Shown here: in pieces, positions 1-5,262 of the stretch | Layout: each line of letters begins with the position of its first letter | Position numbering within the stretch: the stretch's first letter is position 1 | NCBI GenBank assembly: GCA_934643535.1 | Contig: CAKUCE010000163.1 | Span: 1 to 6,964 of the forward strand | Reading direction: 5' to 3' | DNA from: an uncultured Clostridia bacterium | GTDB lineage: Bacteria; Bacillota; Clostridia; Christensenellales; Aristaeellaceae | DNA: 6,964 nucleotides | Notes under the pieces: model-generated | Seen by the model: the letters and a program-made list of their open reading frames with translations, nothing else | Told to the model about the DNA's origin: nothing | The model's database searches: none | Translations under genes and position numbers: made by a program

Positions 1-230
1 TGACAGATTTGGGGCGGGAAGTCGCAGAAAAGTTCTATGAGCGACATCAGTATTTTACGGAACAGCTTACTGATGCAGGAGTGGATTTTGCAGTTGCCGA
101 AGAAGAAGCCTGCAAGATGGAGAATATAATCAGCCACGAATCGTTCCAGATCTTAAAGGAACAGAAGCAAAACACCTGCCAGTTTGTGGATTCTTGCCAG
201 TTAACGGAAGATAAGCGAGAGCTTAAATAA
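1..230 (+). CDS. DtxR/IdeR-family metal-dependent transcriptional repressor, C-terminal part (5' end outside window)
   Basis: The frame is open from the window start and ends at TAA 228-230; about 75 residues are visible. The segment matches the dimerization and metal-binding domain of DtxR/IdeR/MntR repressors, which bind promoters when loaded with Fe2+ or Mn2+. Seen: the family's 'GREVAEKFYERH' helix, whose His (45-47) corresponds to a metal ligand, then 'EEEACKMEN', then 'ISHESFQIL'. In DtxR the second motif is C-x-x-E-H and supplies metal ligands. Here Cys (111-113) and Glu (120-122) are kept, but the His position is Asn (123-125). The N-terminal winged helix lies upstream of the window. 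After the domain comes a polar tail of about 25 residues. It could be element cargo, for example regulating a metal transporter, or host DNA; the window does not decide. The TTG at 9-11 is not the real start because the domain continues upstream. Confidence 0.8.
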   Translation, partial: TDLGREVAEKFYERHQYFTEQLTDAGVDFAVAEEEACKMENIISHESFQILKEQKQNTCQFVDSCQLTEDKRELK

Positions 231-303
231 TAGCAATGGGGTTGTAATTTTACACACAGAAAGTTGAGGTGGGTTCCTTTGAAAATCAGGTTTGCTATTA
301 TTT
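225..303. repeat. Perfect 12-bp inverted repeat spanning the gap after the DtxR-like gene
   Basis: AAATAATAGCAA at 225-236 is exactly complementary in reverse to TTGCTATTATTT at 292-303, with 55 bases between them. The left arm contains the stop codon of the DtxR-like gene and the right arm lies inside the possible small ORF at 279. Part of the right arm, CTATTATTT, recurs directly at 391-399, so the left arm has two possible partners. It could be a long-range RNA stem or a protein-binding site; its role is unknown. Confidence 0.6.
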
Positions 304-401
304 CAGCAATAAAACGCACCCTTTCGGTTAGGAAGGAGCCTTACTACACCGCGATCTGCAAAGAATCGATTGCGGTGGATTTCAATTCGCCTATTATTTG
401 A
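279..401 (+). CDS. Possible 40-residue small basic protein, function unknown
   Basis: A TTG start at 279-281 is preceded by GAGGTGGG (266-273), a usable ribosome binding site 5 bases upstream, and the frame stops at TGA 399-401. The product would begin 'MKIRFAIISAIKRTLSVRK' and continue with 'EPYYTAICKESIAVDFNSP'. It has a short hydrophobic start followed by a basic stretch and no recognisable domain. The composition reads like a real peptide, and small ORFs are common upstream of sigma genes in these elements. However, it is short, starts with TTG, and overlaps one arm of the inverted repeat at 225-303. I do not recognise a function. It may be a leader peptide or chance. Confidence 0.4.
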   Translation: MKIRFAIISAIKRTLSVRKEPYYTAICKESIAVDFNSPII

Positions 402-406
402 CTATT

Positions 407-435
407 TTCAACTATATTTTTCCTTTTGCAATAAT
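407..435 (+). promoter_or_regulatory. Weak candidate promoter for the sigma-like gene
   Basis: A TG-C-AATAAT extended -10 (TG at 427-428, hexamer 430-435) lies 17 bases after TTCAAC (407-412), a poor -35. TACAAT (435-440) is a second -10 possibility with no good -35. A start near 442 would put the stem-loop at 450-479 right at the 5' end of the transcript. Confidence 0.3.
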
Positions 436-449
436 ACAATATGCTACCT

Positions 450-485
450 GACCGTACCATGCTTTGCTGTGGTGCGGTCTTTGTT
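450..485 (+). terminator. Terminator-like stem-loop (possible attenuator) upstream of the sigma-like gene
   Basis: GACCGTACCA (450-459) pairs with TGGTGCGGTC (470-479) over 10 bp with one G-U pair and a 10-base loop. It is followed by TTTGTT, a short and imperfect T tract. It could end transcription arriving from the DtxR-like gene or small ORF, or act as an attenuator in the leader of the sigma-like gene. Confidence 0.5.
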
Positions 486-501
486 ATATGGAGAGTTACT
501 T

Positions 502-517
502 AACGGATTGATCCGTT
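502..517. repeat. Interrupted palindrome AACGGAT-TG-ATCCGTT
   Basis: Two perfect 7-bp arms (502-508 and 511-517) are separated by TG. As DNA this is the size and form of a dimeric repressor operator; as RNA it can only form a 6-bp stem with a 4-base loop. It lies between the terminator-like stem and the SD-burying stem of the sigma-like gene. Confidence 0.4.
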
Positions 518-529
518 GTCGTTCTCCTC

Positions 530-576
530 CCTCTGATTTCGATTTTGTCATTCAAACCACAAATCGAGATCGGAGG
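530..576 (+). promoter_or_regulatory. Stem-loop sequestering the Shine-Dalgarno site of the sigma-like gene
   Basis: Bases 530-545 (CCTCTGATTTCGATTT) pair without interruption with 561-576 (AAATCGAGATCGGAGG). That gives 16 bp, of which only two are G-U pairs (T534-G572 and T538-G568). Two further pairs (547-560, 548-559) are possible beyond one bulged base. The right arm contains the whole GGAGG ribosome binding site (572-576) of the gene starting at 583. In mRNA this stem should block initiation until it is opened by a protein, a small RNA, an upstream ribosome or a competing pairing. A competing partner is visible: GGAGA (490-494) can pair with TCTCC (523-527) next to the left arm. Confidence 0.6.
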
Positions 577-582
577 TTAACC

Positions 583-1017
583 ATGAAAACAATCAATCTG
601 CGGGATTATTACCCGCACTATGTAACGGATAAAGTCGTTGAAGTTCCGGACGAGGTATTTGCTGTTTTGGAGGATTTCAGACGCAAGGAAGAAAACTACC
701 AACGATACCTTCGCAGATACAAGGCGTTCTACTCTCTGGATGCGGACAACGGAATTGAGAAGGATATTTCATCAGAGCAGCTATCCCCTTACGAGATTTT
801 GGAGCAGCAGCGGATAATTGCTCTCTTATATCAAGGTTTGGCTACTCTATCGGAAAAGCAACAGCAGCGGATACATGCACATTACTTTCTCGGCATGAGT
901 CTGTCGCAGATTGCCAAGAATGAAGGACGCTCTGTTCCCACAATTAAAGAAAGCATTGAGCGAGGAATCAAACGGTTGGAAAAATATTTTGAAGAAAAAG
1001 GAGAACCCGCCCCTTAA
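583..1017 (+). CDS. Small sigma-70-like protein (region 4 helix-turn-helix), Tn916 ORF7-like
   Basis: 144 residues. The start ATG 583-585 is chosen because GGAGG (572-576) precedes it by 6 bases and the protein begins with a natural 'MKTINLRDYY' N-terminus; the same frame is open further upstream, but without coding character. Residues about 66-136 form a sigma region 4-like domain: 'LSPYEILEQQRIIALLYQGL' leads into 'LSEKQQQRIHAHYFLGMSLS', then the HTH helices 'QIAKNEGRSVPTIKESIERG'. The N-terminal half is polar and charged and shows no clear sigma region 2. Such proteins occur in conjugative transposons (ORF7 of Tn916 is the classic case), where they are thought to regulate the excision and transfer genes; that role is inferred here. 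Its position upstream of the recombinases fits regulation of the module. Its SD site lies in a stem-loop, so translation is probably controlled. Confidence 0.88.
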   Translation: MKTINLRDYYPHYVTDKVVEVPDEVFAVLEDFRRKEENYQRYLRRYKAFYSLDADNGIEKDISSEQLSPYEILEQQRIIALLYQGLATLSEKQQQRIHAHYFLGMSLSQIAKNEGRSVPTIKESIERGIKRLEKYFEEKGEPAP

Positions 1018-1084
1018 TTCTGCCTTGAAATTGTCCTTACTTATAGAGGGAGATTTTTCGGCGGGACAAGTCTCTGTCATACGG

Positions 1085-1125
1085 AGCGTCCGAGTATATA
1101 CCCCGACGCTTCTCAAATGTGAGAA
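1085..1125 (+). repeat. Two adjacent small hairpins after the sigma-like gene
   Basis: AGCGTC (1085-1090) pairs with GACGCT (1105-1110), and immediately after it TTCTCA (1110-1115) pairs with TGAGAA (1120-1125) around a 4-base loop. The two share base 1110, so they can stack or compete. There is no T tract, so these are not terminators by themselves. The 1018-1155 stretch otherwise shows no gene. Confidence 0.35.
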
Positions 1126-1157
1126 AGTCGATACTGCCGCCCCCCTCGCGGCACTTT
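1124..1157 (+). terminator. Weak GC-rich terminator candidate after the sigma-like gene
   Basis: TGCCGC (1135-1140) pairs with GCGGCA (1148-1153) around a C-rich 7-base loop. AAAG (1124-1127) can also pair with CTTT (1154-1157) outside a 7-base bulge. The following T tract is only TTT. It lies directly against the -35 box of the next promoter, so it probably insulates the sigma transcript from the downstream one. Confidence 0.35.
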
Positions 1158-1183
1158 GACAACTGAATATACGTTGCTATAGG
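1156..1183 (+). promoter_or_regulatory. Extended -10 promoter inside the gene-free region
   Basis: A consensus -35 TTGACA (1156-1161) is followed after 16 bases by TATAGG (1178-1183), with TG-C directly before it (TG at 1175-1176) as an extended -10. Transcription should start near 1189-1191. No convincing gene with its own well-placed ribosome binding site follows for over 400 bases, so the promoter probably makes an untranslated RNA or a long leader. Confidence 0.6.
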
Positions 1184-1189
1184 TACGTC

Positions 1190-1568
1190 ATTCTGTGTTT
1201 TGAGCGACAAATGAGGCGGCGCCATGATGGATCGGTCCGGGAGGTGATGAAAAGGGCTGTCCGAGCGATCAACGCAGCTCATTGGTCCGGCCGTGGCAGG
1301 CAGGGCGCGACGACAGCACAGATCATAATGGTACTTTCTCACGACCTCCCACAGACTTGAGGGGGAGTCCCTTCTGTATGCGCTTGCGGTGGCGACGCGG
1401 CGGTACGAGCAGGGCTATGATGCGGCGAAGCTAACCGCAGCTTATGGCAACCCCTGTTCTGCTTTATCGGTGGAGCCTGTCGGGGGCGTGGCAAATACGG
1501 CAGGAACAAAATCGAAATCAGATACCATGAGCCGGGCTTGTGGTAACACACAGGCCCGGCTTATTCAT
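1190..1568 (+). ncRNA. Candidate untranslated structured RNA (or decayed small gene) between promoter and terminator
   Basis: About 375 bases lie between a good promoter and a strong terminator-like stem, with no intact gene. Visible pairings are GGGAGGT (1239-1245) with ACCTCCC (1344-1350), a long-range 7-bp stem that would cover the only SD-like site. GAGGG (1359-1363) can pair with CCCTT (1369-1373), and GCT(T)GCGGT (1382-1390) with ACCGCAGC (1434-1441) with one bulge. GGTCCGG occurs twice (1234-1240 and 1284-1290). The other reading is a small gene: ATG 1247 opens a 37-codon frame ending '...VLSHDLPQT' at TGA 1358-1360. The +1 frame then continues plausibly as 'SLLYALAVATRRYEQGYDAA', and the first frame resumes as 'KYGRNKIEIRYHEPGLW' before TAA 1544-1546. 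These fragments would need frameshifts. I do not recognise a known RNA class. Confidence 0.4.
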
Positions 1569-1573
1569 GTGGT
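1524..1573 (+). terminator. Strong terminator-like hairpin upstream of the DUF6870-like gene
   Basis: AGCCGGGCTTGTG (1530-1542) pairs with CACAGGCCCGGCT (1549-1561) over 13 bp with one T-G pair and a 6-base loop. ACCATGA (1524-1530) and TCATGTGGT (1565-1573) can lengthen the stem beyond a small internal loop and a bulge. The tail after the core stem is TTATTC, weak for a Rho-independent terminator, so it may leak or act as an attenuator for the gene starting at 1618. Confidence 0.6.
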
Positions 1574-1617
1574 TTTGATTATTTCAAATATACAGATCAC
1601 AGGAAGGAGCGTATTTT

Positions 1618-1839
1618 ATGCAGATGACAGAACAGAGAGCGGAACCTTCCTCTACCATTCTGGTTGATATACGGGATGTATCGGTCAGTAAGGAGCTGAC
1701 GAGGGAGGAACGCATTTCAGAGTTTATCAGACAGATCAAAGACCCTTACTGCTTCAAGTGCGGCAGGTTTACCGTCCGGGCGAGCTTTGCGGCGGACGGC
1801 GCAACCCTGGAGGACTGCATCAAGGGGATCATTCGCTGA
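1618..1839 (+). CDS. DUF6870-like small protein, function unknown
   Basis: 73 residues. The ATG at 1618 has AAGGAG (1604-1609) 8 bases upstream. Seen: a polar N-terminus (about 1-13), then 'ILVDIRDVSVSKELTREERI' (about 14-33), then the compact core 'EFIRQIKDPYCFKCGRFTVR' (about 35-54) with a C-x-x-C pair, and 'ASFAADGATLEDCIKGIIR' to the end. From memory this pattern ('FIRQIKNPYCFKCG' followed by 'TLEDRLE') is that of DUF6870, a family common in Firmicutes mobile elements and often next to serine recombinases; no biochemical function is known to me. The end of this copy departs from the usual pattern, with 'TLEDCIKGIIR' adding a third Cys. The single C-x-x-C could bind metal, perhaps across a dimer, but this is a guess. 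Position suggests a role linked to recombination or its control. Confidence 0.75.
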   Translation: MQMTEQRAEPSSTILVDIRDVSVSKELTREERISEFIRQIKDPYCFKCGRFTVRASFAADGATLEDCIKGIIR

Positions 1840-1861
1840 ACAGAAAATTTCCTAAAAGGGG

Positions 1862-1890
1862 CTGACTTTTCCGTTTCTCCGATGTATAAT
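1862..1890 (+). promoter_or_regulatory. Main promoter of the recombinase operon
   Basis: CTGACT (1862-1867) and a perfect TATAAT (1885-1890) are separated by exactly 17 bases. Transcription should start near 1896-1898, giving a leader of about 75 bases before the first recombinase. This is the best sigma-A type promoter in the window and lies only 22 bases after the stop of the DUF6870-like gene. Confidence 0.75.
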
Positions 1891-1904
1891 AAGTGTCGGA
1901 AAAG
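1866..1904. repeat. Perfect 8-bp inverted repeat flanking the recombinase promoter (candidate operator)
   Basis: CTTTTCCG (1866-1873) is the exact reverse complement of CGGAAAAG (1897-1904). The centre of symmetry falls at the first base of the -10 box. The left arm touches the -35 box and the right arm covers the expected transcription start. The inner TCCGA (1878-1882) can also pair with TCGGA (1896-1900). This placement fits a dimeric regulator binding over the promoter; which protein does so is not visible. Confidence 0.45.
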
Positions 1905-1922
1905 GAATTGAATACGGCAAAC

Positions 1923-1970
1923 AACACTCCTTGAATTGCGGGATTTTTCTGCAAAGAAAGGAGTGTTTTT
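1923..1970 (+). promoter_or_regulatory. Leader hairpin sequestering the Shine-Dalgarno site of the first recombinase
   Basis: AACACTCCTT (1923-1932) pairs perfectly with AAGGAGTGTT (1958-1967), 10 bp, with a possible inner TTGC/GCAA stem (1936-1939 with 1951-1954). The right arm contains the SD site AAAGGAG (1957-1963) of the gene at 1973, and the stem is followed by a T run (1966-1970). The structure can therefore hide the ribosome binding site and also resembles an intrinsic terminator. AAGGA (1902-1906), earlier in the same leader, could compete for TCCTT (1928-1932). Confidence 0.6.
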
Positions 1971-1972
1971 AT

Positions 1973-3604
1973 ATGGAGCTTTACAAAGCAATCAAGTACA
2001 TACGCCTGTCTTATACGGACGACAAGACCGTGGAGAGCGACAGCGTAGCCAACCAAAGGCGCCTGATCGATGATTTCGTGGAGAAGCACCCGGAGATCGA
2101 GGTCGTTGCCGAGAAAATCGACGACGGATACAGCGGCGTCCTGTTCGACCGTCCTGCGTTTCAGGAAATGATGGACATGATCAAGCAGGGCGAAGCAAAC
2201 TGCGTGATCGTGAAGGATCTCTCCCGTCTTGGCCGTGAGTATATCGAGACAGGCCGCTACATGCGCAGGGTGTTCCCGGCCTACGGCGTCCGCTTTATCG
2301 CGATCAATGACAATGTAGATACCGTGAATGACGCGGCGGACGATCTGACGGTCTCGGTCAAGAACATTATGAACGAGGCATACTGCCGCGACATATCGGT
2401 AAAGACAAGAAGCGCCCTGGAAGCCAAACGGCGCAGCGGCGATTTTGTCGGGGCGTTCCCGGTATATGGATACTTCAAGACCGGGGAAAAGCACAAGAGT
2501 CTGGAGGTCGATCCCTATGCCGCCGATGTGGTGCGGGATATTTTCAGAAAGCGTCTGGACGGATTCAGCGCCCTTCATATCGCGGAAGAACTCAACCGCT
2601 TGGGCGTCCTCTCTCCCCTGGCATATAAGCGGAACAACGGACTTCCTCACGCCAAGGGCGGCTATACGGACCGTAAGGACTGTAAATGGTCCGCTACCAC
2701 CGTTATCCGCATTTTGCAGGATGAAACCTACACCGGCACGCTGGTACAGGGCAGGCAGGCCACGCCGCATTTCAAGCTGAAGGAGCTGGAAAACAAGCCT
2801 TCATCTGAATGGGTCCGCGTCGCCGGCGCACATGAGGCGATCATCAGCAAGCATGACTTTGACCTGGTACAGCGGATCAGAAGAATCGATACCCGCACTT
2901 CTCCCAAAGAGGACAAGGTATATCTGTTTTCCGGTATTCTGATCTGCGGCTGCTGCGGCGGGCGCATGACGCGAAAGATCAACCGCTACAAGGACAAGGA
3001 ATATGTTTATTACTTCTGCCCTTCCGGTAAAAAGAACGGCTGTGCTTCCGGTGCTATGGTTAAGGAAAGCGATCTGATCCAGTGTGTTCAGGACAGCTTA
3101 AAGGGTCATATTGATAATATCGCCTCTCTGGACACCATGCTTTCCAGTATCAGTCAGGAGCGGATCAACCGTGAGCTGGCGCGAGAGTATGCCGGACAGA
3201 TCGGAAGCTGCGAAAAACAGCTTGCGCAGATCGAAAAGTACAAGGCGAAGCTGTATGAAAACCTTGTGAGTGGCATACTCACAAAAGAGGAATTCTTATC
3301 TTATAAGCGCAAATACAACGCCGACATTGAGGGCTTGCAGGCGGCAATCGAAAGCTGGAACGAAAAGCTGACGGATGTTTTGGAGAACCGGAGCGAGCGC
3401 AACCGCTGGATCAATCATTTTATGAAGTTTTCGGAAATGGAGGAAATCGACCGGCGCGCTGTGATGCAGCTTATCCGCAGTATTCGGATCATCAGCAAAG
3501 AGGAATTGCAGATAGAGTTCAATTATCAGGACGAATATCAAAAGGCGGTCCGCTTTGCCGAGCAGATGGAGCAAGCAAAGCGTGAAGAAAGGAGGGCCGG
3601 CTGA
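1973..3604 (+). CDS. Large serine recombinase 1 (TnpX/TndX-type, resolvase N-terminus)
   Basis: 543 residues, a usual length for large serine recombinases, which cut both DNA strands through a Ser-phosphate link, rotate and rejoin. ATG 1973 is chosen because AAAGGAG (1957-1963) sits 9 bases upstream and the product starts right before the catalytic strand; a TTG at 1931 in frame lacks this. Domains: resolvase catalytic domain about 4-150 with 'YIRLS' (nucleophile Ser13, Arg11) and 'VIVKDLSRLGR' (Arg85, Arg88); 'Recombinase' DNA-binding domain about 158-300 ('GAFPVYGY', 'WSATTVIRILQDETYTG'); zinc ribbon about 320-360 with C325-x2-C328 and C349-x7-C357; coiled-coil segment about 395-475 ('YAGQIGSCEKQLAQIEKYKA'), which in this class controls synapsis direction. 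All key residues are present. The stop TGA (3602-3604) shares its A with the start codon of the next recombinase, so the two are coupled. First gene after the operon promoter. Confidence 0.93.
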   Translation: MELYKAIKYIRLSYTDDKTVESDSVANQRRLIDDFVEKHPEIEVVAEKIDDGYSGVLFDRPAFQEMMDMIKQGEANCVIVKDLSRLGREYIETGRYMRRVFPAYGVRFIAINDNVDTVNDAADDLTVSVKNIMNEAYCRDISVKTRSALEAKRRSGDFVGAFPVYGYFKTGEKHKSLEVDPYAADVVRDIFRKRLDGFSALHIAEELNRLGVLSPLAYKRNNGLPHAKGGYTDRKDCKWSATTVIRILQDETYTGTLVQGRQATPHFKLKELENKPSSEWVRVAGAHEAIISKHDFDLVQRIRRIDTRTSPKEDKVYLFSGILICGCCGGRMTRKINRYKDKEYVYYFCPSGKKNGCASGAMVKESDLIQCVQDSLKGHIDNIASLDTMLSSISQERINRELAREYAGQIGSCEKQLAQIEKYKAKLYENLVSGILTKEEFLSYKRKYNADIEGLQAAIESWNEKLTDVLENRSERNRWINHFMKFSEMEEIDRRAVMQLIRSIRIISKEELQIEFNYQDEYQKAVRFAEQMEQAKREERRAG

Positions 3605-5262
3605 TGGCAAGAAAAAGCAGAAAGACGGCAGCGCAGGAGCATATCTATCATGTCGCTGTCTATATCCGTACCGCCCTCTATATCCGCCTTTCGGTCGAGG
3701 ACAACAAAAAGCGCGGAAATTCCATTGATAATCAGCAGCTTGTTCTCAATGACTATATCGCGGACAAGCCGGAATTCAAGGTCTATGATACTTATATCGA
3801 CAACGGCCTTTCCGGGACCACCTTCCGGCGCCCCGCTTTTCAGCAGATGCTTTCGGATATTGAGGCGGGTCACATTGACTGCGTAATCGTAAAGGATCTG
3901 TCAAGGCTTGGGCGCAACTTTATAGACACCAGCTACTATATCGAGCAGTATTTTTCTACGCATAATGTGCGGTTTATCGCCGTTACGGATCAGTTTGACA
4001 CGGCGGACGCGGACAACCTGCACGGAGGCATTATGCTGCCCTTGAAAAACATGATAAACGAGGCTTACGCTCTGGACATCGGAAGAAAGATCAAGGCACA
4101 GCAAAGGCAGGCTATGCAGGACGGTGAATTTGTAGGAGCCCGCGCCCCTTACGGCTATCGCAAGGACCCTGGAAATTGTCACAAGCTGCTGATCGACGAG
4201 GATACCGCAAAGGTGGTTCGTCAGATTTTCACATGGGCTTACGAGCGTGTTGGGCTGAATGAGATTACTCGACGCTTGAACGAGGCAGGCATACCGACGC
4301 CGAGCCATCATAAGAAAAAGACCGGTGAGATCAGCCATGAAAATCTGATCGGCAACGGCAAATGGCAGACCCGGACGGTGGCTAAAATCCTGTCCAGTGA
4401 GGTTTATACCGGTGATTTGGTGCAGGGCAAGACAAAGAGCATCGATCACCGCCAGACAAAGGCGGATGAAGAAAACTATATCAGGGTTTCCGGTACGCAT
4501 GAAGCTATTGTGAGCCATGAGGTTTTCAACGCCGTGCAGGAATACAGGCGTATGGTCAGTGAAGAAAGCAAAAACAGAAAAATCAATGCCTTCACTCCCA
4601 ATATTTTCAAAGGCACGGTTTTCTGCGCCCATTGCGGCGGCAGCCTTCACAGGCAGCGTAACACACGAAAGAAAGGCCCTGATGTGTACTTTTTCCATTG
4701 CCTCAGCAACAGCCGTATTGCAAAGGGAAGCTGCGAGGGCGTGACGATCCGGGAGAAGGAGCTGATTTCAACTGTAACAGCCATATTGGAGAAGGAATTG
4801 TCTGTTATGCTTGGTTCCTCATTATCTTTATTTCAATATGAGGTACGGCAAAAGCAGGAACGGGATCGCATTAAGGAACAGCTTTCCGCAAAGCGCCGGG
4901 ATATGGAGCAAAACCGAAAACTGATCCGCGGCTTATATGAGGACTATGTTCAGGGGATCGTGACCGGCGAGGAATATCTTTCTATGAAAGAGGATTACGA
5001 AAAGCGTATCGCAGCGTTATCCGCAGATATAGCGGCTCTGAACAATGATAATGCTGCGCTTGACGAACAGCTTGCCCGGTATCGTTCTATGGAGGAAGAT
5101 GCTCACAGGCTGGAAAGCGACCACACCCTGACGGCGGAGCTGATCGAAAGGCTGATTGACCGTATTGAGATCACCCACGACCACGATATACATGTGACTT
5201 TCCGCTTTCAGAGCGAATTTACAGAACAGAGAAAGGCGGTGCCGCTATGCGCAAATACCTGA
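3604..5262 (+). CDS. Large serine recombinase 2 (TnpX/TndX-type)
   Basis: 552 residues. ATG 3604 overlaps the previous stop (TGATG) and has AAAGGAGG (3588-3595) 8 bases upstream, inside the end of recombinase 1. A basic N-terminal extension 'MARKSRKTAAQEH' precedes the catalytic domain (about 17-165): nucleophile Ser30 in 'ALYIRLSVEDN' and 'VIVKDLSRLGR' with Arg101 and Arg104. Then the recombinase domain about 178-315 ('GARAPYGY', 'WQTRTVAKILSSEVYTG'), the zinc ribbon with C341-x2-C344, C366 and C377, and a coiled coil about 410-505 ('LSADIAALNNDNAALDEQLA'). An odd feature is a 6-residue near-repeat just before the active site, 'VAVYIR' then 'TALYIR' (residues 17-28), encoded by an 18-base tandem unit at 3651-3686. 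It doubles part of the first beta strand. It probably works together with recombinases 1 and 3 on the same element ends; the division of labour cannot be read from sequence. Confidence 0.93.
   Translation: MARKSRKTAAQEHIYHVAVYIRTALYIRLSVEDNKKRGNSIDNQQLVLNDYIADKPEFKVYDTYIDNGLSGTTFRRPAFQQMLSDIEAGHIDCVIVKDLSRLGRNFIDTSYYIEQYFSTHNVRFIAVTDQFDTADADNLHGGIMLPLKNMINEAYALDIGRKIKAQQRQAMQDGEFVGARAPYGYRKDPGNCHKLLIDEDTAKVVRQIFTWAYERVGLNEITRRLNEAGIPTPSHHKKKTGEISHENLIGNGKWQTRTVAKILSSEVYTGDLVQGKTKSIDHRQTKADEENYIRVSGTHEAIVSHEVFNAVQEYRRMVSEESKNRKINAFTPNIFKGTVFCAHCGGSLHRQRNTRKKGPDVYFFHCLSNSRIAKGSCEGVTIREKELISTVTAILEKELSVMLGSSLSLFQYEVRQKQERDRIKEQLSAKRRDMEQNRKLIRGLYEDYVQGIVTGEEYLSMKEDYEKRIAALSADIAALNNDNAALDEQLARYRSMEEDAHRLESDHTLTAELIERLIDRIEITHDHDIHVTFRFQSEFTEQRKAVPLCANT

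Noticed and set aside
370..582. Upstream extension of the sigma-like gene from ATG 370 or TTG 508
   Set aside because: The extra residues do not look like protein and run through a terminator-like stem, and ATG 583 has a proper GGAGG site; only ATG 583 is supported.
1389..1667. 92-codon frame starting GTG 1389
   Set aside because: No ribosome binding site, it runs through the terminator-like stem and into the DUF6870-like gene in another frame; kept only as a possible fragment.
1931..1972. TTG 1931 as start of recombinase 1
   Set aside because: It lies inside the leader stem without a ribosome binding site; ATG 1973 follows AAAGGAG at a normal distance.
1829..2770. Long open frame on the minus strand (313 codons)
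   Set aside because: It lies almost wholly opposite recombinase 1, its product matches no family I know, and it has no own ribosome binding site; it is a mirror of the real gene's codon bias.
3901..4698. Long open frame on the minus strand opposite recombinase 2
   Set aside because: Same reason: antisense shadow of a strongly supported gene, no recognisable domain.
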